Source: Hoplostethus atlanticus
Lineage: Eukaryota > Chordata > Actinopteri > Trachichthyiformes > Trachichthyidae
Direction of reading: 5' to 3'
Assembly: GCA_034670405.1 (NCBI GenBank)
Contig: JAXDDX010000005.1
Location: forward strand, 4,903,001-4,967,000
Length of the DNA stretch: 64,000 nt
Part shown: piece after piece, positions 1-12,180 of the stretch
Layout of the letters: the number at the start of each line of letters is the position of its first letter
Position numbering within the stretch: the stretch's first letter is position 1
The notes under the pieces: model-generated
Database searches by the model: none
What the model saw: only the letters and a program-made list of their open reading frames with translations
Told to the model about the DNA's origin: nothing
Position numbers and translations under genes: made by a program

Positions 1-114
1 TCACTTTTACTGAGATTTTCAGATCGATTTTTGTGATATACAGAACGTTAAACACAGTAGGGTAACGACAATTGTATTGGGTCTGGGGGAAAAACACACT
101 GAATCCTCATTTTT

Positions 115-415
115 TTGGAACATTTTGTCACGTCGGCGGCCCCAAATGGGAGCAGGAGTTAACTGTTTGCAAACTGTTTGAACTTCTGTAAGGTGACGTC
201 AGTAAACTCATGTTTCCCCAATGCCCGGCTGTTTAATTCTCCACTTCCTATGTGGGGCACCGGAATTTCATTTGGGCAAAAAAAGGGGGTGAATCTACAG
301 CATCTCAATTAGCAGGGATGAGATGCTCTTCTCTGTTGCAGCCCCACTTTGTGATTTAGGCTGATACATAAAAATTTTGCCGCTCAAAATATCATCTCTA
401 GGCAGCTCCAAAAAA
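115..415 (+). repeat. family D MITE-like repeat copy
   Basis: It contains 'cacgtcggcggccccaaatg', 'ctgtaaggtgacgtcagtaa', 'cacttcctatgtggggcacc', 'gaatttcatttgggcaaa' and 'gatgctcttctctgttgcag' 'ccccactttgtgatttaggc' in the same order as 55146-55606. Confidence 0.65.
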
Positions 416-1034
416 AAAGAAAACTGTATCGGCCAAACCCTCAAACACACAGTCCTTTCCTTCTGAGGCTAGGTATCTCCTAGTATTTCAAAGTTTGATG
501 TGTTCTCTTTAAAACAGCAGGGTTGTGGGTTTAAATCCCTAGAGCAGCCTTGAAACCAAGAGGGAGCTGTTACTCTCCTCAGCGCTACCAGAGAAACTGA
601 GGGGGGAAAATCAATACGCCAGATGAATAATTTAGTAAATCTTGTCAAAAGCTTGTGTGAATGCGGCAGATTTACATTTAATCAATACTTTCGAGCAGTT
701 AACCATCAACTGTATTTAACGTGCGGGGGATCTCGCGCGCGCACGCCTTCCCCGCTTTGGTGGTTCCCCCTGCGAAGCCTGAAGGGGCGAATGCAGGGAG
801 GCAGCGGCATCGACAACATTAGACAATTATAATAATTCAGGAAGTAATTACAGGCTCAACCATTTTATTACCAATTCAAGTTTCTTCGCCAGCCAGAGGA
901 ACTGCACGGAAACAGAACATTAACAAGGCAAGGCTGTGTGTGTGTGTGTGGGTTTAGGTCAGGGTCAGGGTGAAGGTTAGGCATGTCGTTATGGCTAGGG
1001 GTAAGTCAATGGAAGGTCCTGACAAGTATAGTAA

Positions 1035-1037
<3 letters not shown>

Positions 1038-1077
<40 letters not shown>
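1038..1077. repeat. (TG)n microsatellite
   Basis: A pure TG dinucleotide run of about 20 repeats. A shorter TG run lies at 934-950. Confidence 0.95.
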
Positions 1078-1078
<1 letters not shown>

Positions 1079-1394
1079 TTGCAAGAGAGGGAGGGAGAGT
1101 GAAAGAGTGTGAAAGACAAGACAGGCCGAGCAAAGCAAGCAAAGATAACAAGAGAGAACACAAAGAGACATAAAAGAGCAAGAGGACGGATGGAGGCGAT
1201 AGAGAGATAAGATGTAAGAGAGACGAGGCTCCCCGTGGCCTCCAGGCATCCAGGTCTGATGCCAGGCGGTGTGGATGTTGGCATGGACTCAGAGACCGGA
1301 GCAGGGAGACAAACTACCTGTTATAATAGACTCGAAGCTCGGGAAAAACAACAGCCTCCGTGTCCCCGGGGTGTTGCTCGCTCCGTATATATAG

Positions 1395-1560
1395 TCGGTG
1401 ATGTAGTGGTAAATAAAAAAGGTGGGTAAACTCCAGTCATCGATAATAAGGCAAACAACCACCAATATGAGTTTATGTCTTCAAAGATCTTCGTATGAAT
1501 GATCAGTCTGATGCTACTTGCTAGGATACATACTATGTATTTTGTCATAGAAATGTGGGT
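1395..1560 (+). repeat. family J dispersed repeat fragment
   Basis: It has 'gtaaataaaaaaggtgggta' 'aactccagtcat' and 'aaggcaaacaaccaccaata', shared with 19998-20235 and more weakly with 31830-31975. Confidence 0.4.
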
Positions 1561-2554
1561 AGCCTGAATTTAAGTGTGTTTTGCTGCATTCAGGTGTATT
1601 GGAAAAAGCAGAACAGGATGGCTCTTGTTGTTAAAACTTGGACGCCTTCACTTGTTAAACTTGTTGGAAACGCCCAAATCCAAGAAAGGTCAACTGTTGT
1701 CAAGTTGCTTTTAAAGTTGATTGTAGTAGTGTGACTATAACTGATGATTTGCACTTTTATTGTGTGGATGAAACGCCATGTTTGCTGCCTGTGTTGACAG
1801 TGGGAAATATCAGAGCCAGCGGAAAGAATTTCCCCCTTGTAATTACCACTACGGGGGCTGACATGAATTCACGGTAAATCCGATATGACATGAACGCAGC
1901 GTTACATCCCACCGCATCCCCATGTATAGTTTAGACAACGTGGAAGGGGGAAGAGTCCTGTACTGGCAGATGGAGCGGTCCTTTCACCACCACCACCCCC
2001 GAACCCACCCCTACAACGCACAGGCCGCAGGTTAATGAGGTCTGAGGGTCTGAATGAGGGGAAAATGCTGGCCGATTAGCTTCATCCTCTCAGCCTCCTC
2101 CTCGTACAATGAGCCCGGGGTCACCCGAGTGCAAACACCCACGGAGATCCGCCACCCTAATAACTACTCATCATCCTAATTAGACATCCCCGACCCTCTC
2201 GCCTGTCAACTTCTGGAGAAATGCAGAAATTGATTGCCGAGCCAGGCATTGGCCGAACACCGGAGACTGTCCAACAAAAGCCGGGAGGGGAAACACTACA
2301 GGATGGCAGCATGCAGTTCGCCCAATGATCCCTGAACGATCACTGAAAGAAGGTGGCTTCCCTACAGGTTGCACTGCGTACTCTTCCCGGCACCGGAGTG
2401 TACTGCTGTAATCAAGTGCATGTCAGCCATCTTGATACTTCAAAAAGGGTGGGTTTGGAGAAATCTGGGAGAAATGACACTAATGATACACTTTCCTGTC
2501 ATTTAAGAAACCAAGAGCATCACTGAAGGCCAAGTCTGTGGGTAGATGTGAACA

Positions 2555-2775
2555 GGCCTGTTGGCGCACGTCGGCGGCTCAAAATGGCAGCGAGAGGTAA
2601 CTGCTTGAAAACTGAACTGCAACACAACACGTCGCCAACCTGTGACGCATTATGCCAAAGGGTACCAAATGGACGAGAGAGGCAAAAGATCTAACGTTGA
2701 GTGAGTCCAGCTTTCTCTGCTAAACAGTTCAGGAGACACTTTTGGATTTCACTCTTGAGTTCGATTCACCACCCT
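2555..2775 (+). repeat. family D repeat fragment
   Basis: It shares 'gcacgtcggcggctcaaaat' 'ggcagcgagaggtaactg', 'gagtccagctttctctgcta' and 'ttggatttcactcttgagtt' with the other D copies. The 3' half is absent. Confidence 0.55.
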
Positions 2776-4264
2776 GTGGGCAGAGTCTTCCTAGTTCCTA
2801 GCAACTGATTGACTCTGATACTTCCTGGTCTTCGCCCCCCAGAAGTGCGCCCCTTTACTGTTGTAGCATTGTATCGGTTTTTATGGAATGGCAAAAGGGT
2901 CACCATTACCCTCTTTTTATTGCCCACATTAAACAGTAAAAATGCTGACGATGGGTTACTCCATGGGCATTTTGCACGCACCAACGGGTGACGCTGGGGT
3001 TTTTTAAAGGTTAATATGTCGAATAAAGAGAGGCGACTTGTGACCGTTTTGTCATTCCATAGTTATTCACCCTGTCACACACTCAGAGGGATACAGCAAC
3101 ACAACTCGGCTGGAATCCCTCTTGCATCTTGTCTGCCAGGAGTGAAGGGGCCCTGCAGCAAGCTGGCTTTCTACACTGTCTGAGCCACAAGGAGGATGGA
3201 GTCCATCCCCAGCAGCAGCACTCACAGTTTGGAGGACCGTTCATATGGAGGGGTGTAGCTGTGTGTAGTAACACAGTTCAGCCCAGGGGTTAAAAATGAA
3301 GGTCTGATTAGCACCGCATCGGACCTGGAGGGTCTGAAGACAGCATCAATGAGTCAGACCTTTGATGCCCGGAGCAGGGGGTCGATGCAGGTCAGATGTT
3401 TGAAGGCTGAGGGTTGGAGGGCTGTATGGGGTGGAGGAGAGGGGAATACCCTTCCATCAGAGCAGAGGAACTCTGCCTCCGCCTGATCAAACTGCACAGT
3501 CAGGGTTTTGATCTATTATTGATAAGCCTGGGCCTTTCTGGTGGGATACAACCGACTCCCTCATACTGAAGAAGGAGGGTCGCATTTACCTTGACACTTA
3601 GGGCTCCTGCTGTATTGTACGGCAGCGGAGTAAGTTTCGAGACTAAAACCCGCGAAAAACACCTGCAGGGTACGCAACTACATACCGTCAGGTAAGTATA
3701 ACACATCCAAATACTCCCCTCTCAAAACACATCAAATACCGAAATGGCGTTTCACGGTCGGTATGAGCTCGGCTAATCTAAATCGCCAAAAATGAAAAGT
3801 GTGCACGGAAAAGCCCAGATGCTTTCCACTCAGCGGGTAAAAGTGTTGTGAAAACAGGTGATTCAACCTAGCGGTGCACTAATCTGAATAAGTGCCACTT
3901 AATGCTGAATGGTGCGGTTATGTAAGGCTGCAAACAGCGCTTCCAACCCACAGGGCCACAAACAGCACTTGATAATGGAGCGGCTCTGAAAACCTGAAAA
4001 CCACCATGGCCAGTAACTACTGTAGTGCATCCCACCACTCAGCATAAACACTATCCTTTGCATCTCTCCCGCTGCACACACACCCTCCCCGAAATAAAAA
4101 AAAATTTACAGATGTAAAACAACATTAGGATTTTCCCCACTTTGCTTCCGCATATTCTTTTATTTATTTATATATTTTTTTATCAGCCACCATTGCATAT
4201 TTGAGCTATATTTCATTGAAATAACTTCTCAATTCTCACTGGCTCTACTGGAGTTTCACTGATA

Positions 4265-4577
4265 TGTGCCTTTGAAGGTTTTTGATCCTTTTGGATTAAA
4301 GCTGCCAAAATATCTAAAGATATAAAATAAATGTAAAGATATATTATACAATATCTTTAAATTTGACCATTTTATGCCAAAAAGTTCCAAGACATTGCAA
4401 ATATTCAGTGTTTCCCCCAAGAATTGTATTCTTGCAGAAGCAGTATTTAGAACATGGGACACTAAAACGCCATTGAAACCCAGGATAATGCTCCTGGGTT
4501 TGTAATAATGTAATAATGATGTAATAATAATGTAATAACAACAACAAAAATAATCATATATTGGTCGAACCCTAGTT
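4265..4577 (+). repeat. family B repeat copy with internal trinucleotide-like tract
   Basis: It has 'aatatctttaaatttgacca', 'atgccaaaaagttccaag', 'catgggacactaaaacgcca' and 'ttgaaacccaggata' followed by a TAA/AAT/AAC-rich tract (4500-4553), then the family terminus 'tattggtcgaaccctag'. Confidence 0.65.
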
Positions 4578-4921
4578 CGAGGAGTCGGTCGTTTTATTTT
4601 CCATACTGTAACAACAGTGTTTCTCTGTTTCTGGTCTGGGGGGTGTCCACAGCCCGGGCCTCCATGATTGAACTGTGCTTTGTATGGAAGCAGACACAGT
4701 GTGTTTCCTCAGCCGTTTTAATGGGCCTCCTCCACCCCACTCGTAATGTGCAGCCAGGCACAGACAGGATGCTCCATAAAGTCTGGTGGACAGGCAAGAG
4801 GCTTGCCGGATAAAAGAAGACAAACCCTACAGGTCTTCAATCAATACCGCTGGCATCAATATTCACCACCTCACTGCCCTTATACCAGCTTCCCGTTAAC
4901 TAACAGTCTCAACCTCCACTG

Positions 4922-4949
4922 CTGTGTGTGTGTGTGTGTGTGTGTGTGC
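4922..4949. repeat. (TG)n microsatellite
   Basis: A pure TG run of about 13 repeats. Confidence 0.95.
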
Positions 4950-4999
4950 GCGTACATGTTTGAGAGTGAGACAAAAATAGAGCAGGGCAGAATTTACAC

Positions 5000-5720
5000 T
5001 CGATATGGTATTGATTTAATTTCTGCTCATTTCTCATGGCTGCAGCAAGTTTAATTGGCTCCGCCATAACTTTGTGCTGAGGATGAAGACAGTGCAAACA
5101 GCAAGAAAATCTAAAACTACCTCTCCAAATAACTATTCTCTCATGAAAATTAATTGCCACGCTTCGATTTCCCCTATTGTCTCGAGGGTAGATGACAAAG
5201 TAAACAAACACCAGGGCAACCGATTTCTTTCCCCGGTGTCATTGGCCAGAAGAGCGACCACACATAAAGTCCTCTGGTCATTACCATTTCAAAAGCAATT
5301 CTCTTCGTTTTTGTTCATCTCGCGTCTCACAGTTGTCCTCTGCGACAGAATGCATCCTTTCTCTGAAATACAGAAAAACAACAATAGACCTTTCGCCGAA
5401 GGGCAGTAAATAATTTGCGTGGCTTCTTTATGGCCTTGGAGCTTCATTCAATACAAGATGAAGAAATATTCCTACTTTGGGGATTTTTCCTCCTGCTCTA
5501 AATAACGATAACTCTGCACAAATCACGTTCGCTTCCGCGCTGGCAGAGTAGGTTCGTTTCAAATATTGGCAGCCTGTCTCCATGCCAGACAAAATCACAG
5601 ACATGACTAATTTGAGATAAACTCTTTGTCTGCAGCATTGCTGAAGCAATGAATTCTACTCTCAGAGTACCACGAGTGTTATCAAAAAGCAGCGATGAAA
5701 AAGAATGATGGCCCTTGGGG
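5000..5720. other. low-repeat island, candidate conserved non-coding element
   Basis: No repeat family or exon was recognised. It contains AT-rich homeodomain-type cores (TTAATTGG, TTAATTGCC, TCATGAAAATTAATTG) mixed with GC patches. Position in the first intron of a brain-expressed receptor fits an enhancer. Purely an impression from composition. Confidence 0.25.
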
Positions 5721-6010
5721 CTGTTTCATGCACACAAAAAAAGGCTGGAAATCAATCAGAGATCATCTGAAGTGCGCGGCTTCAGGTGGTTTCTATCTCA
5801 CCTAAGGAGATCAGAAAGGGAGAAGCACAGTGGTGAGATGGCTGAAAATCCTCCTTGGAGAAACTGACATTCACCAACAGAAGAAAGCCAGAGATGGGTT
5901 TTTTTTGTAGATCTCGTCTCATTGAGGAGGTTGTGCACCTGATGATGAAATTCTACACAGTTATGTAATAACCTCTTTATGTATTTATGTATACTCAAAA
6001 TACTCACACT

Positions 6011-6969
6011 GGGCCTCATTCACAAAACTTTTCTTAAATGATTCGTATTCATGTGCATAAGAAAATACCAATGTGGGATTCATGAAACGTGCAGGAAACC
6101 TCGATTTGTGCGTAGAACAGGTGTATATTTGATGAATGCCAATCGTAAATTGGATGCGCATGCCTGTTGAAGCCGGTTTGCAGGTAAACGCTGTTCAACA
6201 CCGTAAAAGGCTGCAGACTGAAGGGTCGTGTGCAAGTAAACCAGGGAAAAGAGGAAAAAGAGGAACTTTGCGGAGTCCGAAATGGAAGTGTTGCGTGCAT
6301 TAGGAAAAAACAACAGCGTTTTCAGAAGCATAAGCAGCGGAGTCACAAGAACTGATAAAAGTAAAGCATGGCAAGAAATTATTAACGCTATCAATGCTGT
6401 TTCAGCAGAAACACACACCGTTGCTGAGGTAAAAAGTACACGCGTATTATCAGCCACAGGAGGAGGGCAGCGCAGTGTGGCGCTATCCGACATGGATCAG
6501 AGGATCAATCAATAATAGGAGAGACCTCACTGTCGGGTGTCCAGTCGGCATTGGAGTTGGACACAGATCAAATCCAGGCTGCATCTTCATCAGATGGTAG
6601 GACTATGTTATTGTATTTGTAAGGCGTCCAGTCTATGTGATCAACCCATTACAAGTTTGATAAACTTGTGTTGTTATGAATGAGGACAGTTCGGCAAATA
6701 CGCCATTTCAGCCTATTAGGTCTTTATTTTCTACAAGGCCACTGAAACATCTTGTTGTTGTTGAGGTTTGGCACTACTGTAATTTTTCATAAAGAATAAG
6801 CCGCTCTAAGAGCCTTCCCGCATGTTTCCAAACACACATAGTTTTTGATCATACCAACAAACAAATTCAGATGCGAACAAAATGATGAATCAGACTATCT
6901 TCGTAGAAACGTTCATACGAACGATTTACGATCAAATCTGATTTTATGTACATTTTGTGAATGAGGCTC
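6011..6969 (+). mobile_element. PIF/Harbinger element, non-autonomous, with Myb-like gene remnant
   Basis: The ends are matching inverted repeats. The left begins GGGCCTCATTCACAAAA and the right ends TTTTGTGAATGAGGCTC, the terminal sequence I associate with fish Harbinger elements. Flanking 3-bp sequences (act/att) are imperfect target duplications. The interior carries a Myb/SANT-like protein fragment but no DDE transposase. It is about 960 bp, so the transposase gene has been lost. Confidence 0.75.
6243..6515 (+). pseudogene. Harbinger Myb-like DNA-binding protein fragment
   Basis: An open frame runs from about 6243 through the ATG at 6282 to the stop after 6515. It includes KRNFAESEMEVLRAL, then SSGVTRTDKSKAWQEI, a NAVSAE-THTVAEVK block and SATGGG. 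These match in order the SANT/Myb-like accessory protein of Harbinger transposons, which works with the transposase in nuclear import and DNA binding. The expected KKWSDIK-VKRR segment between AEVK and SATGGG is missing, so an internal deletion has removed part of the DNA-binding domain. There is no transposase partner nearby. It is almost certainly non-functional. Confidence 0.7.
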
Positions 6970-7032
6970 ATTCTTTTTACTTTGTTTTTTCTGTTTTTTT
7001 AATCATTCAATTTTTTTCTTCACTCATTTATT

Positions 7033-7506
7033 GTATTAGGGTTAGACCAATATATCAGGCTGATATTGACCTTTTATTAAATATTGGATATCGGCCAGTC
7101 AGTGTGGTCCACCTCTGATATGATGGAGGTTCCTCCCTGACCACAGCTACATACAAACAGGCAATTAATTTGTATTTTCTTTGCACATTTCATTCATTTA
7201 ATTGTTCATTGTTTTGTAATTTAATTCTTCATTTAAAGGGGGTAATATATCCCAGAGTTTCCCTACCACTGAATAGATGCTAGGAATTTCATAAGTATGG
7301 GTTTAAATGGAGAGTTTTGATGGTCTAAATACTGTTTCAGAGGCTTTTCCACACTCATAACAATATAATTATTGGGGAAACACTGAATACTTGTCATATT
7401 TTGGCATATCATATTTTAAAGATATCAAATATTGACACAAAATGCAGCCGACTTTGTCTAACAAATATCGGTATCAGCCTCAAAAGCCCACATCAATCGA
7501 ATCCTA
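7033..7506 (-). repeat. family B MITE-like repeat, near full length
   Basis: Its ends are 'gggttagaccaatatatcag' on the left and 'cccacatcaatcgaatccta' on the right. Inside are 'cagaggcttttccac', 'gtttaaatggagagttttga' (like 'gggtttcantggagagtttta') and a 'tattttaaagatatcaaata' block. The same blocks recur in at least eight other places in this window in both orientations. It has no coding capacity. Confidence 0.7.
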
Positions 7507-8047
7507 ATTATGTTGTTTAGTTTTGTCAATTTAAATTAAAATACCAATAAATATATCCTTGAAGAGGCTTAAAGCTGAAAAAGAGGAGGGTCAGAGAAGA
7601 TAAATGAGTAGAATATCAGCTGATTTAGAAAACAGAGACAAGAGGAGGATCATTTGTAAAACAAGTGCCTGAATGTGAACACACAGCTTAGTTTGACTGT
7701 GTAGCGTTTCCAAGTTTTTTTCCCATTGTCAGGGTGAGCGGTGTTAGCAGGTAACAGATGGCAGCCTGATCGCAGCGCTCCCGCTCACATGATTCTTCAT
7801 TACCTTTAAACAAGTGCGAGGGCCACAAATGTCCTGCAGCCAATGCTATGCTAATGAGGCTTCCCGCTGAATCCGAGGCCCTCCAGCTCAAACATATGGA
7901 CACAGAGACTCTTCACGTCGTTATGCCAAGATGAAGAAGTACTTAGTGCCCCACAGACAAAACCTGAGAAGATATGTTCTTTTTCTTTATACTTCCCCCC
8001 CCACAACCCACATTATAACCCTTTCTCTGGAAGCCCATTCTTTTATT

Positions 8048-8950
8048 AGATTGATATATTGGTCTTTTATTAAAAATCTGATCTGGTCCAGTCAGTGTCG
8101 TTCACCTCTGATATGATGGGAATGATGCAGTTTGATTACATATTTATTGTACAATTGATCAATGTTATACTGGTTAACTATGGAAAACTCTTAACCTGAA
8201 CTGATTCTAATGAGACATTTTGATTCTAATGCAACATCTATTGCGATTCCACACAACTGCATACATATCTATTATTATTATTGTTATTAGTAGTAGCAGT
8301 GGTAGTAATAGTAATACTAGTAGTAGCAGTAGTAGCAGTAGTAGCGGTAGTAGCAGTAGTAGTAGCGGTAGTAGCAGTAGTAGTAGTAGTATTAGCAGTA
8401 GTATTAGTAGTAGTTGCAGCAGTAGTAGTAGTAGTACTAGTAGCAGTAGTGGTAGTTGCAGTGGTAGTGGTAGTAGTAGTGGTAATGGTAGTAGCAGTAG
8501 TAGTAGCGGTAGTAGCAGTAGTAGTAGTAGTATTAGCAGTAGTATTAGTAGTAGTTGCAGCAGTAGTAGTAGTAGTACTAGTAGCAGTAGTGGTAGTTGC
8601 AGTGGTAGTGGTAGTAGTAGTGGTAATGGTAGTAGCAGTAGTAGTAGCGGTAGTAGCAGTAGTAGTAGTAGTATTAGCAGTAGTATTAGTAGTAGTTGCA
8701 GCAGTAGTAGTAGTAGTACTAGTAGCTGTAGTGGTAGTTGCAGTGGTAGTGGTAGTAGTAGTGGTAATGGTAGTAGCAGTAGTAGTAGTAGTAGTTATAA
8801 TAGTAGTAGTAATAATATCCTGGGTTTCAGTGGAGAGTTTTAGTCTTCCATGATGGTCTAACAATACTAAAATCAGCTGTCAGAGCTTCAATGCAAAAAA
8901 TATTGGCATCGCTATCCGCCTTCAAAAGGCCATATCAGTCAAACCCTGTC
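8048..8950 (-). repeat. family B repeat copy containing a giant trinucleotide expansion
   Basis: Family B end sequences flank a trinucleotide array. The left end is 'ttagattgatatattggtct' with 'cagtcagtgtcgttcacctc'. The right end is 'tcctgggtttcagtggagag' with 'ccgccttcaaaaggccatat' and 'cagtcaaaccctgtc'. The array sits next to 'gggtttca-tggagag', where other copies carry a short trinucleotide-like tract. Confidence 0.65.
8391..8813. repeat. AGT/AGC trinucleotide satellite with 141-bp higher-order period
   Basis: Almost every third base phase reads AGT, AGC, GGT or ATT. Landmarks such as 'tagtattagcagtagtatta' recur at exactly 141-bp spacing (attagcag at 8391, 8532 and 8673), giving three near-identical units preceded by a looser trinucleotide lead-in from about 8275. 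Long serine-, threonine- or valine-rich frames across it are composition artefacts. Confidence 0.9.
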
Positions 8951-9026
8951 CTATTCCTTCAGTCTTTCCTCTCTCATGCTAAAACTTGGTAAATGGTAAA
9001 TGCCTTCCTCCCTACATCTCTCCTCT

Positions 9027-9030
<4 letters not shown>

Positions 9031-9069
<39 letters not shown>
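9031..9069. repeat. (CT)n microsatellite
   Basis: A pure CT run. Short GA runs at 9531-9546 and 9617-9635 lie in the same polypurine/polypyrimidine-rich kilobase. Confidence 0.95.
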
Positions 9070-9075
<6 letters not shown>

Positions 9076-10029
9076 CTTCTCCACATGAAACAGCCCAAAT
9101 CCCATAGCAATAGTTATCTGAGCTCTGAAACAGTGTTTTTCGACGCTGTGAGGAAGAAGACAGTCGTTTTGCAGTAATGATGGCCGCTCAACGGTAGAGA
9201 GTGGGATGATAAGAGCAGCTTTCTCCTCTTCCATTCCCTCTTGATCCCTTTCCTTCTCAATATCTCTCCATCTCCTCTCCCTCTGTCTGGATTACAGACG
9301 CCGAGCTTTTGGAGTTTGACTTCATCTCTCAATTCCCACAGCAGTTACCAGGCAAAGAAGGAAATCGCAATCTGCTCACCTCCTTTTCTTTCTTCTCTCT
9401 TTCTCCCCGCCCCCCGATCCCTCCTTTTCCCTGTACTGTAAGAGTACAGGCATTATCTCAGTTAGGAGGCTGGGGGTCAAGCCTTAATTTCTACACTGGA
9501 GCTCTTAATGTTTGCTGGCGTCCATTATGGAGAGAGAGAGAGAGAGGTTGGTGATAATTAGACCGGAGGAGGGAAGGCATTTAAACCGAACATGTAATGG
9601 TTATGGAAGGAGCAAGCGAGAGAGAGAGAGAGAGAAATGTAGAGACAATATACCAGTATTAAAGAGGGCAAATGCTGCAGCCCTGCAAGGATGAAACCTC
9701 CACTGTCCAGAAATAACACAATTAGCAGCAGGCCATTCTGCAGCCCTACAGCCAGAAACACTCCAGTGACTCCGTTAGAGCTCGCTGGTAAATCTCCACA
9801 TTTGCAGGTGAGAGACAAATTTCCATCGGAGCTCTGTGTTTTTCCCTCTTTCTCTGCCCTTTCCTTCACCTCCAGAGGAAAGAGAGGCTTCTCGTCGGGA
9901 ACTGGCTGGAGGAGACGATTGGAAGCGACGAGAAGCAGCAGCAGGCATCCCCCCCCCCCCCGTTAGACCTTGTGATTTTACAGCCAAACTAACTGGACTG
10001 GTCACATTGGTGTAGATCGTGTTTGTTGA

Positions 10030-10240
10030 TGCATATTTTATTGTTTTATTTTAACCTTTATGAATCCAGGGAGAGTTGACTGAGCATCACGCTCTTATTT
10101 TCCTCCACTGGACAGTTGCCCTAGCAGTGAACTTCCTCAAGGGCACCTGGACAGTGTTTTTGGGGGAGGAGCCCCAAAACCCTTGCCCATTTTCCAAACT
10201 TCCACAAACCCGCTTTTCTAACCTCTAGGCTATACCACTG
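10030..10240 (-). mobile_element. tRNA-derived SINE, family A copy
   Basis: It has the same order as the 12.7 kb copy: 'tagcctagaggttagaaaag' head, 'gtgcccttgaggaagttcac' centre, and a tail ending 'ccctggattcataaaggtta' plus A/T-rich sequence on the minus strand. Diverged. Confidence 0.6.
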
Positions 10241-11829
10241 TGTATTTTTTTTCTTGAGGCAGAGGCATGATGCAGCAAAATGCAAAACACCTTCAGCGAT
10301 TTTTAAATGGCCACAACTGGAACGAATATGAAGCAGCCGGAGATGAAAAAGAGGAGAAAGCGCCAGAGGGCTAGAAGCCTGAGCCTTGGGGCCACAACTT
10401 CAGCTATATCCGAGGATGTGTGTGTACACAAGACTCACCTCCACATCTCCCCGCAAATCGATCAGTCCCCCGCATTAAAGGTCCCTCTTTGTCAAACCCA
10501 GCTTTTCACCCTGAAATGAGATCTGCTGGCGGAGAACAAACAGGCGGCAAGGAGAGAATGTCACACTAATGCCGTCGCTGGCGGCCTCCTCCACCACCAC
10601 AAACTGTTTAAGGGTCAACAGAGGCCAGCCGTAACTCCATTAGACAGAGAAATGGATAGCTTGGGATTTGCAGCCTGACACCAGCATCATGTATTCTCAA
10701 ACTGACCCTGGAGGCCAGAGGGGAAATGGGAGGAAAGGGACTGGAGAGGGAGGAGGAGGAGAATATATAGAAGAATACGGATTATATAAAGGAACTCTGA
10801 TTTTGAGATTATTTCAATTAGACATACATTTTTAAAAAGGTTCTTTTTATTCCTGAATTTAGATTCCAATGCTTTCAGCCTCTTTACGGAAAATGCCAAG
10901 GAAGCCTTCGGTCTGAATATCTACATTTCTGTTTGTTTTTGCTACTTTTTTAATGCTTTTGTTCTGCTGTATGCATTTATCGCTTGCTACTTCTTTTTTT
11001 ATTACTAGAGGTAGAGAGATAAAAAAAAAAGAAGCAAAGGAACAGGTTTTCAAGGTGTGAAAGTTGGCATGAAAATTGTCAAATTTAAAGATAGTGAATA
11101 TCGTCACAAAATATTGCTCATCAGCAGCTTGGATCCTAAAAAAAATGAGTAGCAGCAACCCCAGCCAATTCCTTCACTCTTTCTCATTCCTCTCCATATG
11201 AAACAGTCAAAGGTTCAAAGATTGGTGCGAAAATTGTCAAATTTGAACATACGGAGGTGAAACGTTTGAAGATACAAATGTCTTCTCAATTCTGGGTTCA
11301 AGCATTATTCTTTGCCGATTCTCTACGCATCAAACAACCAACCACTCTCAACCACAGCAATGAGCTAAATGGCAATAACGCGCTCTACTCAGACGAAGCA
11401 AACAAATTCAGCTTGGTGCTGCGCGTCCTTCAGCTTCCAGAGGGAAAGCTAAAAAAAAAGGGAAAAAAAGCCATCTTTAGACAGCCACTGACCCTGGAAA
11501 TAACATTGTTTTATATTTCCTTCTTCTTTCTTTCTCTGTCCCCAGCTACAAATCGAGCAGAAGTAATTTGATTTGGCCATGGGCATTTGCCATCGATTGT
11601 CTGGCCTGCTGGACGCTCCGGTCAAGTGTTTGTCCAAACAGGAAAAGAGAGACTGAATAACATCTGAAAGACAGAGAGAGAGGAAGCAAAAATAAATAAA
11701 AATAAAGATTTGCTCACCCAGTCACACGTGGGCACTCATCCACGCAGAGTCTTCAAGTAATTATCCACAACAGTTTCTTATAAATGCATTTGACGGACGG
11801 CAAGTGGCAGGAGATGGTGGTGAGTTCTA

Positions 11830-12180
11830 TGTCAACCCAGGCAAACACAAAATATTCACAATACGGCATTATGGCACAAGAAAAAATATTCTTTTTTGGA
11901 ATTAACAGAAGAAAAACTGGGTAGTTAGAATGAGCAGGACTGGTTGAACAGACAAAGAAAAGAGCGCCACCTATAGAAACTTCACAGAAAAATCCAAGAG
12001 AAAAGATGCCACAGTGCTGGACACACTGTTTGATTGACAGGTGATCTCTGGGAAGTGCAGTGCAGAAACACCACAGCGATGAGGCTGAGAGACCAAAGAT
12101 GGAGACTAAATAGAAAAAAAACAGGATCTCGACCACTTTAACATCACAACACAAAAGGTGTCTAAGATGATAGAAGGAAC
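11830..12180 (-). repeat. family C dispersed repeat copy
   Basis: Reverse complement reads 'atcgctgtggtgtttctgca' 'ctgcacttcccagagatcac', 'aaacagtgtgtccagcactg', 'ctataggtggcgctcttttc' and 'taactacccagtttttcttc'. The same series occurs at 45180-45405. The 165-aa open frame across it is an artefact. Confidence 0.6.

Noticed and set aside
510..545. tRNA B-box-like 'gggtttaaatccct'
   Set aside because: No A box at a suitable distance and no cloverleaf could be drawn.
8220..8864. Long serine-, threonine- and valine-rich open frames (about 190-208 codons)
   Set aside because: They are three readings of one trinucleotide repeat array; absence of stops follows from the AGT/AGC composition.
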